NCBI RefSeq assembly: GCF_027947575.1
Contig: NZ_CP116256.1
Location: 2,728,001-2,792,000 of the forward strand
Source: Streptomyces rubrogriseus
Lineage (GTDB): Bacteria; Actinomycetota; Actinomycetes; Streptomycetales; Streptomycetaceae
Length of the DNA: 64,000 nt
Direction of reading: 5' to 3'
Below the pieces are notes generated by a model. The model made no database searches, was not told the origin of the DNA, and was given only the letters and a program-made list of their open reading frames with translations. Made by a program: the position numbers and the translations under genes. Shown piece after piece: positions 20,677 through 29,443 of the stretch. Position 1 is the stretch's first letter. Each line of letters begins with the position of its first letter.

Positions 20677-21504
20677 ATGGCGGAGGCGGGCCCGGTGGAC
20701 GATGCGTTCCCTCAGAAGCGACTCGGCGAGCAGTCCTTGACCGAGGAGCGCCCCGCGCGGCGGATCCTGCGTGACGAGACGCTGCTCGTCCTCGCGCTGT
20801 CGCTCGGGGCGAGCGGTGTGTCCGCGCTCATCAGCTTCATCGGCTCGGTCACCCGGCCGGGCGGGCTCAAGGACCAGGCGGCCACGCTCAACGCCTCCGC
20901 GGCGCCCGGCCGTCCCTGGCTCGACCTGGCCTGGCAGCTCTTCGGGATCACCACGGCGCTCGTCCCGGTCGCCCTGGTCGCGCACTTCCTGCTGCGCGAG
21001 GGGCGCAGCCTGCGCACCCTCGGCTTCGACCGCACCCGTCCCTGGCCGGACCTGGGCCGCGGGGCCGCCGTCGCCGCCGTCATCGGCAGCACCGGCATCG
21101 CCTTCTACCTCGCCGCGCGCGGCCTCGGCTTCAACCTCACCGTGGTGCCCGAGGCCCTGCCCGACGTGTGGTGGAAGTACCCCGTCCTGATCCTCTCGGC
21201 GGTGCAGAACTCCGTCCTGGAGGAGGTACTCGTCGTCGGCTACCTGCTGCGCAGGCTCGACCAGCTCGGCTGGGGCGCGGGCGCGTCACTGGCGGCCAGT
21301 TCGGCGCTGCGCGGGTCGTACCACCTCTACCAGGGGATCGGCGGGTTCGTCGGCAACATGGTGATGGGCGTCGTGTTCGTCTACCTGTACCGCCGCTGGG
21401 GCCGGGTGGGGCCGCTGGTGGTGGCACACTCGCTGCTCGACATCGGGGCCTTCGTCGGCTACGGACTGCTCGCCGGGAAGGTGGACTGGCTGCCGACGGC
21501 GTGA
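20677..21504 (+). CDS. CPBP-family intramembrane metalloprotease
   Basis: A membrane protein of about 275 residues with some eight hydrophobic segments. The CPBP (Abi/CAAX protease) motifs are present: the Glu-Glu pair in NSVLEEVLVVGYLLRR (about residues 180-195), SYHLYQG with its His, and AHSLLDIGAF near the end. Substrates of bacterial CPBP proteases are largely unknown; some confer bacteriocin immunity. ATG 20677 is preferred to GTG 20671 because GGAGG at 20663-20667 then has a 9-base spacing. It is separated from the upstream ligase gene by 81 bases. Confidence 0.87.
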   Translation: MAEAGPVDDAFPQKRLGEQSLTEERPARRILRDETLLVLALSLGASGVSALISFIGSVTRPGGLKDQAATLNASAAPGRPWLDLAWQLFGITTALVPVALVAHFLLREGRSLRTLGFDRTRPWPDLGRGAAVAAVIGSTGIAFYLAARGLGFNLTVVPEALPDVWWKYPVLILSAVQNSVLEEVLVVGYLLRRLDQLGWGAGASLAASSALRGSYHLYQGIGGFVGNMVMGVVFVYLYRRWGRVGPLVVAHSLLDIGAFVGYGLLAGKVDWLPTA

Positions 21505-21530
21505 CCGCCCGGGGCCGCGCCGCCGCGGGG

Positions 21531-22340
21531 TCAGGCCAGCAGTTCACCGTCGATCACCGTCACCGCGTGCCCGCTCAGCAGCGTGCGCCCGCCGCGCAGT
21601 TCCGTGCGCACCCGGCCGGACCGGGACGACGCCTGGAGCCCGGTGAGGTCGGGACGGCCGAGGCGCTCGGACCAGAAGGGGGCCAGGGCCGTGTGCGCGC
21701 TGCCGGTGACCGGGTCCTCGTCGATGCCGACGTTGGGGAAGAAGCAGCGGGAGACGTAGTCGTAACCGCGGGCCGGGTCCTCGGCGCGGGCGGTGGCGAT
21801 GATGCCGCGCTCCGAGTGGGCGGCCAGCGCCGCGAGGTCCGGCGTCAGCCCGCGGACGGTCCTCTCGTCGGCGACCTCGACCAGCAGGTCCCCGATGTTC
21901 GGCCCGGTGTCCAGGACGGTACGCGGCTCGGCACCCAGGGCCGCGGCGATGCCCGGCGGTGCCTCGACCGGGGTGAGCGGCGCGGTCGGGAAGTCCAGGG
22001 TGAACGAGCCGTCCTCCCGGGGCGTCGCCACCAGGACGCCGCTGCGGGTGGCGAACCGCACCGGCCCCTCGTGGGCGCCGGTGGTGTGCAGGACGTGGGC
22101 CGTGGCGAGCGTGGCGTGGCCGCACATCGCGACCTCGGTGGCCGGAGTGAACCAGCGCAGCGCCCAGTCCGCCTCGCCGTCCGCGGGCAGGCGGTGGGCG
22201 AACGCGGTCTCGGAGTGGTTGACCTCCAGGGCGACCCGCTGGAGCCGGTCGTCGTCCGGGAAGGCGTCGAGGAGCAGGACCCCGGCAGGGTTGCCGGCGA
22301 AGGGCCGGTCGGTGAAGGCGTCGACGATTCGGATGCGCAT
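21531..22340 (-). CDS. PhzF-family isomerase/epimerase
   Basis: A 269-residue protein with the PhzF two-domain diaminopimelate-epimerase-like fold. It begins MRIRIVDAFTDRPFAGNPAG and holds the catalytic glutamate in NHSETAF (about 45), MCGHATLATAHVL, and EDPVTGSAHTALAPFW. In PhzF itself the enzyme isomerises a dihydroxyanthranilate, but most genomic members have unknown substrates. No phenazine genes are nearby. It lies 134 bases downstream of the response-regulator gene on the same strand. Confidence 0.9.
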   Translation of the reverse strand: MRIRIVDAFTDRPFAGNPAGVLLLDAFPDDDRLQRVALEVNHSETAFAHRLPADGEADWALRWFTPATEVAMCGHATLATAHVLHTTGAHEGPVRFATRSGVLVATPREDGSFTLDFPTAPLTPVEAPPGIAAALGAEPRTVLDTGPNIGDLLVEVADERTVRGLTPDLAALAAHSERGIIATARAEDPARGYDYVSRCFFPNVGIDEDPVTGSAHTALAPFWSERLGRPDLTGLQASSRSGRVRTELRGGRTLLSGHAVTVIDGELLA

Positions 22341-22474
22341 GGCCCGACGCTAGAGCCGGGACCGGGGCGCGGGCCAAGGCCAATTCCGGAGTGGCGGCCC
22401 CCTTTTCGAGGGTGCGCCTCGTGGGTCCGGCAGATCTTCGCGGCTTCGGCGGCTTCCGCGGCGCGCGCGTGCGG

Positions 22475-23110
22475 TCAGCGGCGGATCAGGCCGAGGGAGG
22501 CCGCGGTGGCGACGGCGGCGGTGCGCGAGTCGACGTCGAGCTTGGCGTAGACGCGCGCCAGATGGGACTTCACGGTGCCCTCGGTGAGGTGCAGCCGTCG
22601 GCCGATGGCCTGGTTGGACAGGCCGTCGGCCACCAGCGCCAGGACCTCGGTCTCGCGCCGGGTGAGGGTGGTGCCGGGGGTGCGCAGCCGACTCATGAGC
22701 CGGTTGGCGACGGCGGGGGCCAGCGCGGTGCGTCCGGCGGCGGCGGTGCGCACCGCGTCGGCCAGATCCTCGGGCGGTGCGTCCTTGAGGAGGTAGCCGG
22801 TGGCTCCGGCTTCGATGGCGGGCAGGGTGTCGGCGTCGGAGTCGTACGTGGTGACGATCAGCACCCGCGGGGCCCCGGGGCGGGCGGCGATGGCGGCGGT
22901 GGCCTCGGCACCGCTCATCCCCTTGCCGAACTGCAGGTCCATCAGCACTACGTCGATGTCGCCGCGCGCGGCGCGCGTGACGGCCTCCTCGGCGGTGGCA
23001 GCCTCGGCCACCACCACCATGCCGGGTTCGGTCTCCAGCACGGCGCGCAGACCGGCCCTCACCACGGGGTGGTCGTCGGCGAGGAGCAGGCGGACGGGAC
23101 TGTCGGTCAC
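22475..23110 (-). CDS. Two-component response regulator, NarL/LuxR family
   Basis: A protein of about 211 residues. The receiver domain has DD at about 10-11, the phosphoacceptor Asp in DVVLMDLQFG (about 54), and K in YLLKDAPPEDL. The C-terminal LuxR helix-turn-helix reads TRRETEVLALVADGLSNQAI, GRRLHLTEGTVKSHLARVYA. GTG 23110 overlaps the stop of the sensor kinase gene by 4 bases (GTGA), so the pair is coupled. Its likely target is the divergent ABC transporter at 24495. That target is inferred from position. Confidence 0.93.
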   Translation of the reverse strand: MTDSPVRLLLADDHPVVRAGLRAVLETEPGMVVVAEAATAEEAVTRAARGDIDVVLMDLQFGKGMSGAEATAAIAARPGAPRVLIVTTYDSDADTLPAIEAGATGYLLKDAPPEDLADAVRTAAAGRTALAPAVANRLMSRLRTPGTTLTRRETEVLALVADGLSNQAIGRRLHLTEGTVKSHLARVYAKLDVDSRTAAVATAASLGLIRR

Positions 23111-24321
23111 GGGTGGGCCTCGGGCTCGGTGGGCGGGACGAGGGGCAGCCGGGCGGCCAGGGCGGTGCCGTGGCCGGGCACGGACTCGATGGACAGGGTG
23201 CCGCCCAGGGCGTCCAGGCGGGCACGCATGGCGGCCAGCCCGAAGCCGCCCGCCTCGGGGTCGGGCGGGGGGAGCGCGTCGGGGTCGAAGCCGGTGCCGT
23301 CGTCGACGACGTCCAGGGCGACGTGGTCGCCGAGGTGGCTCAGGGTGATCTCGACGGTGCCCGCGTCGGCGTGGCGGACCGTGTTGGCCAGCGCCGACTG
23401 GGCGACGCGCAGGAGGGCGACCTCGTGCGCCGTCGGCAGCGGGACCGGAGAGCCGGCGAGGCGGAAACGGGCGGTGATCCGGTGCCGGACGCGGGCCGTG
23501 GCGCACAGGCGCTCCAGGGCGTCGGCCAGCGTGGTGCCCTCCAGGGCGGGCGGAGTGAGGGCGGCGACGAAGCGGCGGGCCTCGGCGAGATTGTCCACGG
23601 CGGCCCGCCGGGCCGCGACGACGTGGCCGGCGGCGGCACCCGGCCGCTCGGGCAGCGCGCGTTCGGCGGCGCGCAGCAGCAACTGGATGCTGGACAGGCC
23701 CTGGGCGAGCGTGTCGTGGATCTCGCGGGCCAGCCGCTCGCGTTCGGCGAGCACGCCGGCCGTGTGCTGGGCCCGGGCGAGGTCGGCGCGGGTGGCGGTC
23801 AGCTCCTCGATCAGCCGTCGGCGGTGCTCGCTCTCGCGGTAAAGGGCCTGATAGCCCCACACCACCGCGACGGCGACGGCGGCGCCCAGCGTCGGTCCGA
23901 TCACCATCGCCGGGCCGAAGGAGCCCGTGTGGGCGGCGAACCCGGCGACGGCCGCCACGGCGGTGGCGGTCACGGCGGCCAGTCCGGCGCGGCGCGACAG
24001 CAGGTGGAGCTGGAGGAAGTACAGCGGGAAGGCGACCCAGACCGCTTCGGGCGACAGCGCCAGCAGCGCCAGCCAGACGGCGCCCACCGCCGCCAGCCAC
24101 CAGGCGGCGACCCGCCGGACGAGACGCACCCGAGGCAGGAGCGGCCCGGCCGCGTACACCAGGCCGCAGACCACCGCGACGGCGACGATCGTTCCGGTGG
24201 GGGAGCGGCCGTCCGTCACGGCCCGGGCGGCGACCAGCACGAGCAGCCCGACGACCAGCAGGTGCAGGCACCAGGTCAGGGCCCGGGAGGTCGGCGTCGG
24301 GGCGGGGGCGGAAACGTTCAC
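23107..24321 (-). CDS. Sensor histidine kinase (HisKA_3 type)
   Basis: A 404-residue membrane kinase. About five to six hydrophobic segments span residues 15-165. The dimerisation/phosphoacceptor helix has ERERLAREIHDTLAQGLSS, with the His around 207. The ATP-binding domain shows NTVRHADA, VDDGTGFDP and GFGLAAMRARLDALGG. The start is GTG 24321, with GGGAG upstream. There is no large extracellular loop, so it is probably an intramembrane-sensing kinase of the kind linked to ABC transporters. This fits the divergent transporter genes 170 bases away. Confidence 0.92.
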   Translation of the reverse strand: MNVSAPAPTPTSRALTWCLHLLVVGLLVLVAARAVTDGRSPTGTIVAVAVVCGLVYAAGPLLPRVRLVRRVAAWWLAAVGAVWLALLALSPEAVWVAFPLYFLQLHLLSRRAGLAAVTATAVAAVAGFAAHTGSFGPAMVIGPTLGAAVAVAVVWGYQALYRESEHRRRLIEELTATRADLARAQHTAGVLAERERLAREIHDTLAQGLSSIQLLLRAAERALPERPGAAAGHVVAARRAAVDNLAEARRFVAALTPPALEGTTLADALERLCATARVRHRITARFRLAGSPVPLPTAHEVALLRVAQSALANTVRHADAGTVEITLSHLGDHVALDVVDDGTGFDPDALPPPDPEAGGFGLAAMRARLDALGGTLSIESVPGHGTALAARLPLVPPTEPEAHP

Positions 24322-24494
24322 AGTGCTCCCAGGCTACGAAAGGCCGACGCCCCGGAGCCTCCATCGAAAGTTACAACCCGCGTTCCGCCTTCCGGCCCGG
24401 GAAGTGACCTCCTGCGCCGGACGCGCCTGCGGGGGGCCGGCGGCGACGGTGGGGGCCGTACCGCTGCCACCGTCGGAAAGGACAGGCCGAGGCC

Positions 24495-25613
24495 GTGTTC
24501 GTCGCCTGGAGAGACCTCAAGTTCGCCAAGGGGCGCTTCGCCCTGATGGGGACCGTCATCGTGCTGATCACCCTGTTGGTCGGGCTGCTGTCCGGGCTCA
24601 CGGCCGGACTGGGACGGCAGAACACCTCCGCCATCACGGACCTGCCCGCCGACCGGATCGCCTTCCGGGCTCCCGGCGGGGGAGGGGACCTCTCGTACGG
24701 CGACTCCACGGTCACCGAGCGGCAGTGGCGGCAGTGGTCCGAGGCCCCCGGCGTCGAGGCCGCCGAACCGCTCGGCATCACCACCACCAAGGCCACCGCG
24801 GGGGACCGGAGCGCCGGCGTCTCCGCCTTCGGCGTGCGGCCCGGCTCCCGCCTCGCCCCGGCCGACGGGATCGACGACGGCGCGGCGGTACTGTCCACCA
24901 CGGCCGCCGACGATCTCGGGGTGCGGCGCGGTGACTCCTTCGCCCTGGCCGGGCAGCGGCTGCGGGTGGCCGCGGTGCGCGGCGACGCCTTCTTCAGCCA
25001 CACCCCGGTCGTCTGGACCAGCCTGGACGTGTGGCGGAGGGCCGCGCCTCCCACCGGCGGCGACGGCGGCGACGGCGCCACCGGCGGCCGGGGCGACGCG
25101 GGACCCACCGCCACCGTCATCGCGCTGCGCACCACCTCGGAGGCCGACGTGGCGGCCGTGGACGAGACGGCCGGCACCACAACCGTCGCCACCGCCGACT
25201 CACTGTCCGCGATCGGCTCCTACACCTCCGAGAACGGCTCCCTGCAGCTGATGCGCGGCTTCCTGTTCGCCATCTCCGCGCTCGTCGTCGGCGCCTTCTT
25301 CACCGTGTGGACCATTCAGCGCAGCGGTGACGTCGCCGTCCTCAAGGCGCTCGGCGCCTCCACCGCCGGTCTCCTCAGGGACGCCCTCGGACAGGCCGTC
25401 GTCCTGCTGGTCGGCGGCACCCTGCTCGGCACCGGAGCCGCCGCCGCCCTGGGAGCCCTCGCCGCGGGCTCGTCCGTGCCGTTCCTCCTCACTCCCGCGA
25501 CCGTGCTCCTCCCGGCCGCCGTGATGGTCCTGCTCGGCGCGCTCGGCGCCGCCCTGTCCATTCGCCGGATCACCTCCGTCGACCCGCTGACCGCCCTGGG
25601 GAGCGCCCGATGA
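24495..25613 (+). CDS. ABC transporter permease, FtsX/MacB-like
   Basis: A 372-residue permease. A first membrane segment at about 17-37 ([20 protein letters not shown]) is followed by an extracellular MacB-PCD-like domain (about 40-255) and then three segments of the FtsX domain ([17 protein letters not shown], then two more). The domain contains the characteristic [11 protein letters not shown] coupling helix. GTG 24495 follows GAGG. Its stop overlaps the ATPase start (ATGA). This architecture is that of mechanotransmission exporters such as MacB or LolCDE relatives. The substrate may be an envelope lipid or a drug. Confidence 0.9.
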   Translation: MFVAWRDLKFAKGRFALMGTVIVLITLLVGLLSGLTAGLGRQNTSAITDLPADRIAFRAPGGGGDLSYGDSTVTERQWRQWSEAPGVEAAEPLGITTTKATAGDRSAGVSAFGVRPGSRLAPADGIDDGAAVLSTTAADDLGVRRGDSFALAGQRLRVAAVRGDAFFSHTPVVWTSLDVWRRAAPPTGGDGGDGATGGRGDAGPTATVIALRTTSEADVAAVDETAGTTTVATADSLSAIGSYTSENGSLQLMRGFLFAISALVVGAFFTVWTIQRSGDVAVLKALGASTAGLLRDALGQAVVLLVGGTLLGTGAAAALGALAAGSSVPFLLTPATVLLPAAVMVLLGALGAALSIRRITSVDPLTALGSAR

Positions 25614-26365
25614 GCCTGCGCCTGACCGACGTCACCCTCACCTACCCGGACGGCGGCGAGCGCCTGACCGCACTCGACCGGGTCAGCCTGGAGATCCCCA
25701 GGGGCAGCCTGACCGCCGTGGTCGGGCCCTCCGGCTCCGGCAAGTCCAGTCTGCTGGCCGTCGCCGCCACGCTCATCACGCCCGACGCCGGGACCGTCAC
25801 CGTCGGCGGCACCTCCACCACCGGCCTGAGCCGCGGCGAGCTGACCGCTCTGCGCCGCCACCGGATCGGCATCGTCTTCCAGCAGCCCAACCTGCTGCCT
25901 TCCCTCACCGCCGTCGAACAACTGCAGGTGATGGCCCGGATCGACGGCCGCAGGCCGCGCGCCGCCCGGGGCCGGGCGATGGAGCTCCTCGACGCGGTCG
26001 GGCTGGCCGGACAGGCGGGCCGCCGCCCCCACCAGCTCTCCGGCGGCCAGCGCCAGCGCGTCGCCCTCGCCCGGGCCCTGATGAACGACCCCACCGTCCT
26101 CCTGGTCGACGAACCCACGAGCGCCCTCGACCACGAGCGCGGCGCCGCCGTCATCGCGCTGATCACCCGTCTCACCCACCAACGGGCGAGCGCCACCGTC
26201 CTGGTCACCCACGACCGCACCCACCTCACCGCCGCCGACCGGATCGCCGAGGTCCACGACGGCCGCCTCCGTCCGTCGGCGGGGGCTTGCACCGCGATAC
26301 GTTCCGATATATCGTTGAGGCATCGCGACAGATCAACGACTGAATGGAGTGATGGTGATGCGTAA
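25610..26365 (+). CDS. ABC transporter ATPase (LolD/MacB type)
   Basis: The nucleotide-binding partner of the preceding permease. The set is complete: Walker [10 protein letters not shown] (about 40-48), Q-loop FQQPN, signature LSGGQRQR, Walker [13 protein letters not shown] and H-loop VTHD. ATG 25610 overlaps the permease stop. The last 35 or so codons after [10 protein letters not shown] have lower GC, are not family-like, and contain the padR promoter and operator. The true protein end is still the stop at 26363-26365, which runs into the padR start. Confidence 0.93.
   Translation: MSLRLTDVTLTYPDGGERLTALDRVSLEIPRGSLTAVVGPSGSGKSSLLAVAATLITPDAGTVTVGGTSTTGLSRGELTALRRHRIGIVFQQPNLLPSLTAVEQLQVMARIDGRRPRAARGRAMELLDAVGLAGQAGRRPHQLSGGQRQRVALARALMNDPTVLLVDEPTSALDHERGAAVIALITRLTHQRASATVLVTHDRTHLTAADRIAEVHDGRLRPSAGACTAIRSDISLRHRDRSTTEWSDGDA
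26287..26315 (+). promoter_or_regulatory. padR promoter with palindromic operator over the -10
   Basis: TTGCAC (26287-26292), a 17-base spacer and TATCGT (26310-26315) form a good principal-sigma promoter inside the end of the ATPase gene. The palindrome CGATATATCG (26305-26314) covers the -10. That is the expected place for an autorepressor site, probably bound by the PadR protein encoded from 26358. Confidence 0.65.
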
Positions 26366-27011
26366 TCACGGATACGAGCGTGGACACGGTGGACACGGCC
26401 CCGGCCACGGAGAGGGCGGTCCCTTCGGCCGCGGCGGCTTCGACGGCCGGCGTGCGGCGTTCGGCCCCTTCGGCCCGGGTGGTCCCGGCGGTGGCCCGGG
26501 CGGTCCCTTCGGGCCCGGCTTCGGTCACGGGGGCCCCTGGGGCGGCCGAGGGCGCGGCGGGCCCAGGGGAAGGGCGCGGCGGGGCGACGTACGCGCCTCG
26601 ATCCTGGCCCTCCTGAAGGACCGGCCGATGCACGGCTACGAGATGATCCAGGAGATCGCCGAGCGCAGCGGCGGGGCGTGGAAGCCCAGCCCCGGTTCGG
26701 TGTACCCCACCCTCCAGCTGCTGGAGGACGAGGGGCTGATCGCCAGTGAGAGCGAGGGCGGCAAGAAGCTCTTCGCACTCACCGAGGCGGGCCGCACCGC
26801 GGCCGAGGAAGGCCCGGAGGCGCCCTGGGAGGAGGCCTCGCGGGGCGTCGACTGGGAGGCCCTCAACGACATCCGCCAGGCCGGTTTCGGGCTGATGGAG
26901 GCCTTCGGCCAGGTCTGGAAGACCGGCAGCAAGGAGCAGCGGGAGAAGGCGCTCGCCGTCATCGGCGACGCCCGCAAGAAGCTGTACCTGATCCTCGCCG
27001 ACGAGGACTGA
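26358..27011 (+). CDS. PadR-family transcriptional regulator
   Basis: A protein of about 217 residues. An unusual Gly/His/Pro/Phe-rich N-terminal region of about 75 residues ([18 protein letters not shown], then repeated GPFGPG) precedes the PadR winged helix: [48 protein letters not shown]-terminal helix mediates dimerisation. PadR repressors next to ABC exporters usually respond to the exported drug. ATG 26358 is chosen for its 8-base spacing from GGAG; GTG 26349 is possible. The His-rich region could bind metal; that is speculation. Confidence 0.9.
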   Translation: MRNHGYERGHGGHGPGHGEGGPFGRGGFDGRRAAFGPFGPGGPGGGPGGPFGPGFGHGGPWGGRGRGGPRGRARRGDVRASILALLKDRPMHGYEMIQEIAERSGGAWKPSPGSVYPTLQLLEDEGLIASESEGGKKLFALTEAGRTAAEEGPEAPWEEASRGVDWEALNDIRQAGFGLMEAFGQVWKTGSKEQREKALAVIGDARKKLYLILADED

Positions 27012-27044
27012 CACGGGCGAGCGCCGGTGCGGACGAGAACGAGG

Positions 27045-27077
27045 GTGCCCCGCGGAGTGGATCCGCGGGGCACCTTC
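27045..27077 (+). terminator. Hairpin terminator after padR
   Basis: A perfect 12-base inverted repeat (GTGCCCCGCGGA, loop GTGGA, TCCGCGGGGCAC) followed by CTT lies 33 bases after the padR stop. It probably ends the ABC/padR transcript. Confidence 0.8.
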
Positions 27078-27141
27078 GCGTGCGGGGGCGTTCGCGGCCC
27101 GCGGGCCGTTGCCGCGGTGTTCCCGAGGTGTTCCCGGGCGT

Positions 27142-27330
27142 TCAGTCGACCCGCCGTATCACCGCCGCGTCGAAGACGTCCCACGCGCGCGGGAAGGCGC
27201 TCTCGTCGTGGCAGTGCCACGCCTCCCAGAACAGGTCGGCGAGCAGCGCCTCCGGGGGGGCGTCCACCCGGTACACGTACTGCCTGCCGTCGACGGCGGG
27301 CAGCGCCACCAGCCAGCACCTGCTCCTCAT
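27142..27330 (-). CDS. Small hypothetical protein, 62 residues
   Basis: MRSRCWLVALPAVDGRQYVY at the start, then LLADLFWEAWHCHDESAFPR and WDVFDAAVIRRVD. It is not a family I recognise. The third codon positions are nearly all G or C and the composition is protein-like (many Trp, Phe, Asp), so it is probably a real small gene. ATG 27330 has AGGGG just before it, rather close. The same phase stays open far upstream through the 22-base repeats, but that part has no coding character. It may be a partner of the Clp-N protein gene that starts about 200 bases away in the other direction. Confidence 0.6.
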   Translation of the reverse strand: MRSRCWLVALPAVDGRQYVYRVDAPPEALLADLFWEAWHCHDESAFPRAWDVFDAAVIRRVD

Positions 27331-27527
27331 GCCCCTGTTCGACCCGCGGGGGCACGTTTCGGTTGCCCCGGGGGGCGGGTGGCAGGGCGGCGCGCGCCCG
27401 CCGGGCCGAAACGGCCTGATCTCATCCCCAAGGAGGAGATCTGTCCGGGCCGGTCCACTCCGCGTGGGACGGCGAAATGCTTCCCTTCGGGGATGACCGG
27501 GCTCCGTGGGACTGATGAGCTGGGGAT

Positions 27528-28067
27528 GTGCAACCCCGTATCCCCCGGCAGTCGGCCGGCGAGCAAGGCGGCCGGTGGCCGGACGGCACCGCTCTCGAGG
27601 ACCGGTTCGGCGTGGAACTGGCCTCGGCGGTCTCCGGCGCCCGCCGCCGGGCGGTGCGGGACGGGGACCGGCAGATCGACACCGCCCATCTGCTGCACTC
27701 GCTGCTCGAGTGCGACGCGGACTCCCGCGAGCTGCTCGGGGACGGTCCGCGGGTCGTCCGCGTCCTCGGTTACCTCGTGCAGCGCAGCATCGGATACGGC
27801 CTGCGCTGGCAGAGCTCCGTCGAGGACTCCGGCGCCGTACCCGTCGTGACCGGAGCCGCCGGGTTCTCCCCGCCCGCCGCGGCGGCCATGGAGGACGCGT
27901 GCGCACGGGCGGCCCGGCGCGGGGCGGCCCGGGCCGGTGGCCCGGACCTGCTCGCCGCCCTGGTCGCGGACCCGCGGACGCGCGCCGCCGAGGTGCTGGC
28001 CCGCGCCGCCGTGGAGCCGCACTCCGTGCTGGCCCGCGTGGAGAGCCACTTCGAGCCGACGCCCTGA
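27528..28067 (+). CDS. Clp N-terminal (double repeat) domain protein
   Basis: A protein of about 179 residues containing two Clp-N-like helical repeats. One is around ALEDRFGVELASAVSGARR and DTAHLLHSLLE; the other around SPPAAAAMEDACARAARRG and GGPDLLAALVADPRTRAAEVL. In ClpC/ClpA this domain binds adaptors and substrates. Here it stands alone, without any AAA+ module, as often seen in Streptomyces. GTG 27528 has GGGGA before it. It may modulate ClpC or bind damaged proteins; this is inference. Confidence 0.82.
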   Translation: MQPRIPRQSAGEQGGRWPDGTALEDRFGVELASAVSGARRRAVRDGDRQIDTAHLLHSLLECDADSRELLGDGPRVVRVLGYLVQRSIGYGLRWQSSVEDSGAVPVVTGAAGFSPPAAAAMEDACARAARRGAARAGGPDLLAALVADPRTRAAEVLARAAVEPHSVLARVESHFEPTP

Positions 28068-28078
28068 GCCTGCCCGCG

Positions 28079-28144
28079 CCCTTCTCTCGTCCCGCCCGCG
28101 CCCTTCTCTCGTCCCGCCCGCGCCCTTCTCTCGTCCCGCTCTCG
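28079..28144. repeat. Three tandem copies of a 22-base unit
   Basis: The unit CCCTTCTCTCGTCCCGCCCG plus CG starts at 28079, 28101 and 28123 and is repeated exactly, then decays into related pyrimidine-rich sequence (CTCTCGTGCC, CTTCCCTCGTCCC) to about 28175. It lies just after the Clp-N gene stop. It may come from slipped replication. I see no hairpin that would make it a terminator. Confidence 0.85.
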
Positions 28145-28258
28145 TGCCTTCCTCGGCCTTCCCTCGTCCCTCCCGCGCGTGCGCCACGGCGCCGTCCAGT
28201 CGGTGAGACAGGTGTCATCGGGGGTGACGGTCATGTCGACCCCTGTCATCATGTGCCG

Positions 28259-29257
28259 GTGCATACGTCTGACAGCGCCCGCGGCAGCCGCGGCAAGGGC
28301 ACCGGGCTCGGCCTGGCACTGGCCTCCGCGGTCGCCTTCGGAGGTTCCGGAGTCGCGGCCAAACCGCTGATCGAGGCCGGGCTCGATCCGCTCCACGTGG
28401 TCTGGCTGCGGGTCGCCGGCGCGGCCCTGGTGATGCTGCCGCTCGCCGTGCGCCACCGCGCCCTGCTGCGCCGCCGTCCCGCGCTGGTCGCCGGGTACGG
28501 ACTGTTCGCCGTGGCCGGTGTCCAGGCGTGCTACTTCGCGGCCATCTCGCGCATCCCCGTCGGCGTCGCCCTGCTGGTCGAGTACCTGGCGCCCGCCCTG
28601 GTCCTCGGCTGGGTGCGGTTCGTGCAACGGCGGCCGGTCACGCGCGCCGCCGCGCTCGGCGTGGTCCTGGCGGTCGGCGGCCTCGCCTGCGTGGTCGAGG
28701 TCTGGTCGGGGCTGGGCTTCGACGCCCTCGGACTGCTGCTCGCCCTCGGCGCCGCCTGCTGCCAGGTCGGCTACTTCGTCCTGTCCGACCAGGGCAGCGA
28801 CGCCGGCGAGGAGGCGCCCGACCCGCTCGGCGTCATCGCCTACGGCCTGCTGGTCGGCGCCGCCGTGCTCACCGTCGTCGCCCGGCCCTGGTCGATGGAC
28901 TGGTCCGTCCTCGCCGGCCCGGCACCCATGGACGGCACGCCCGTCGCCGCCGCCCTGCTGCTGGCCTGGATCGTGCTCATCGCCACGGTGCTCGCCTACG
29001 TCACCGGAATCGTGGCCGTACGTCGGCTGTCGCCGCAGGTCGCCGGAGTCGTGGCGTGCCTGGAAGCGGTCATCGCGACCGTCCTGGCGTGGGTGCTGCT
29101 GGGCGAGCACCTCTCCGCCCCGCAGGTCGTCGGCGGCGTCGTGGTGCTGGCGGGCGCCTTCATCGCCCAGTCCTCGACCCCGGCGAAGGGCTCCGCGGAC
29201 CCGGTGGCCAGTGGCGGTCCCGAAAGGGAGTTGTCGAGCCGGGGAACGTCGACCTAG
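28259..29257 (+). CDS. EamA/DMT-family exporter (first)
   Basis: A protein of about 332 residues with ten hydrophobic segments in two EamA repeats: from LGLALASAVAFGGSGVAAKP to about 155, and from LGVIAYGLLVGAAVLTVVAR to LGEHLSAPQVVGGVVVLAGA. DMT exporters of this type move amino acids or related metabolites out of the cell. GTG 28259 gives a short polar N-terminus (HTSDSARGSRGKGTG) and is the best in-frame start, but no ribosome site precedes it, so the mRNA may be leaderless. Its last bases contain a promoter for the next gene. Confidence 0.87.
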   Translation: MHTSDSARGSRGKGTGLGLALASAVAFGGSGVAAKPLIEAGLDPLHVVWLRVAGAALVMLPLAVRHRALLRRRPALVAGYGLFAVAGVQACYFAAISRIPVGVALLVEYLAPALVLGWVRFVQRRPVTRAAALGVVLAVGGLACVVEVWSGLGFDALGLLLALGAACCQVGYFVLSDQGSDAGEEAPDPLGVIAYGLLVGAAVLTVVARPWSMDWSVLAGPAPMDGTPVAAALLLAWIVLIATVLAYVTGIVAVRRLSPQVAGVVACLEAVIATVLAWVLLGEHLSAPQVVGGVVVLAGAFIAQSSTPAKGSADPVASGGPERELSSRGTST

Positions 29258-29260
29258 GGT
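29231..29260 (+). promoter_or_regulatory. Promoter for leader peptide and second exporter
   Basis: TTGTCG (29231-29236), an 18-base spacer and TAGGGT (29255-29260) lie at the very end of the first exporter gene; the -10 includes its TAG stop. The predicted start at about 29267 coincides with the ATG of a 13-codon leader frame, so that peptide would be translated from a leaderless mRNA. Confidence 0.55.
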
Positions 29261-29267
29261 GCGGATC

Positions 29268-29309
29268 ATGCATTCCGACGCACTCGTCCTCCCGCCTCCG
29301 GCCGCCTGA
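29268..29309 (+). CDS. Leader peptide MHSDALVLPPPAA
   Basis: A 13-codon frame with ATG at the predicted transcription start and a Pro-Pro-Pro tract near its end. It is followed by a stem-loop (GCCCGGCG/CGCCGGGC, 29327-29348) and a second weaker one (CCCCGG...CCGGG, about 29381-29402) before the exporter start at 29444. The arrangement is that of ribosome-mediated attenuation: stalling at a proline run could change the downstream fold. There is no experimental support, and the frame is too short for statistics. Confidence 0.45.
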   Translation: MHSDALVLPPPAA

Positions 29310-29443
29310 GGCGGGCCCTGTAGCGAGCCCGGCGCGCCGTCGCCGGGCCGGACGGTGCTGCCCGCAGACGAAAGTCCTCGCGCCCCGGTCGTTCCGGGCC
29401 GCCCCGAACTTCCGCGCCTCGTGCGCGTCTGCGGAGAGAACTC

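Noticed and set aside
18982..20985. Long minus-strand frame opposite the glutamate-cysteine ligase gene
   Set aside because: A composition-driven shadow. The plus-strand frame has family motifs and a proper start.
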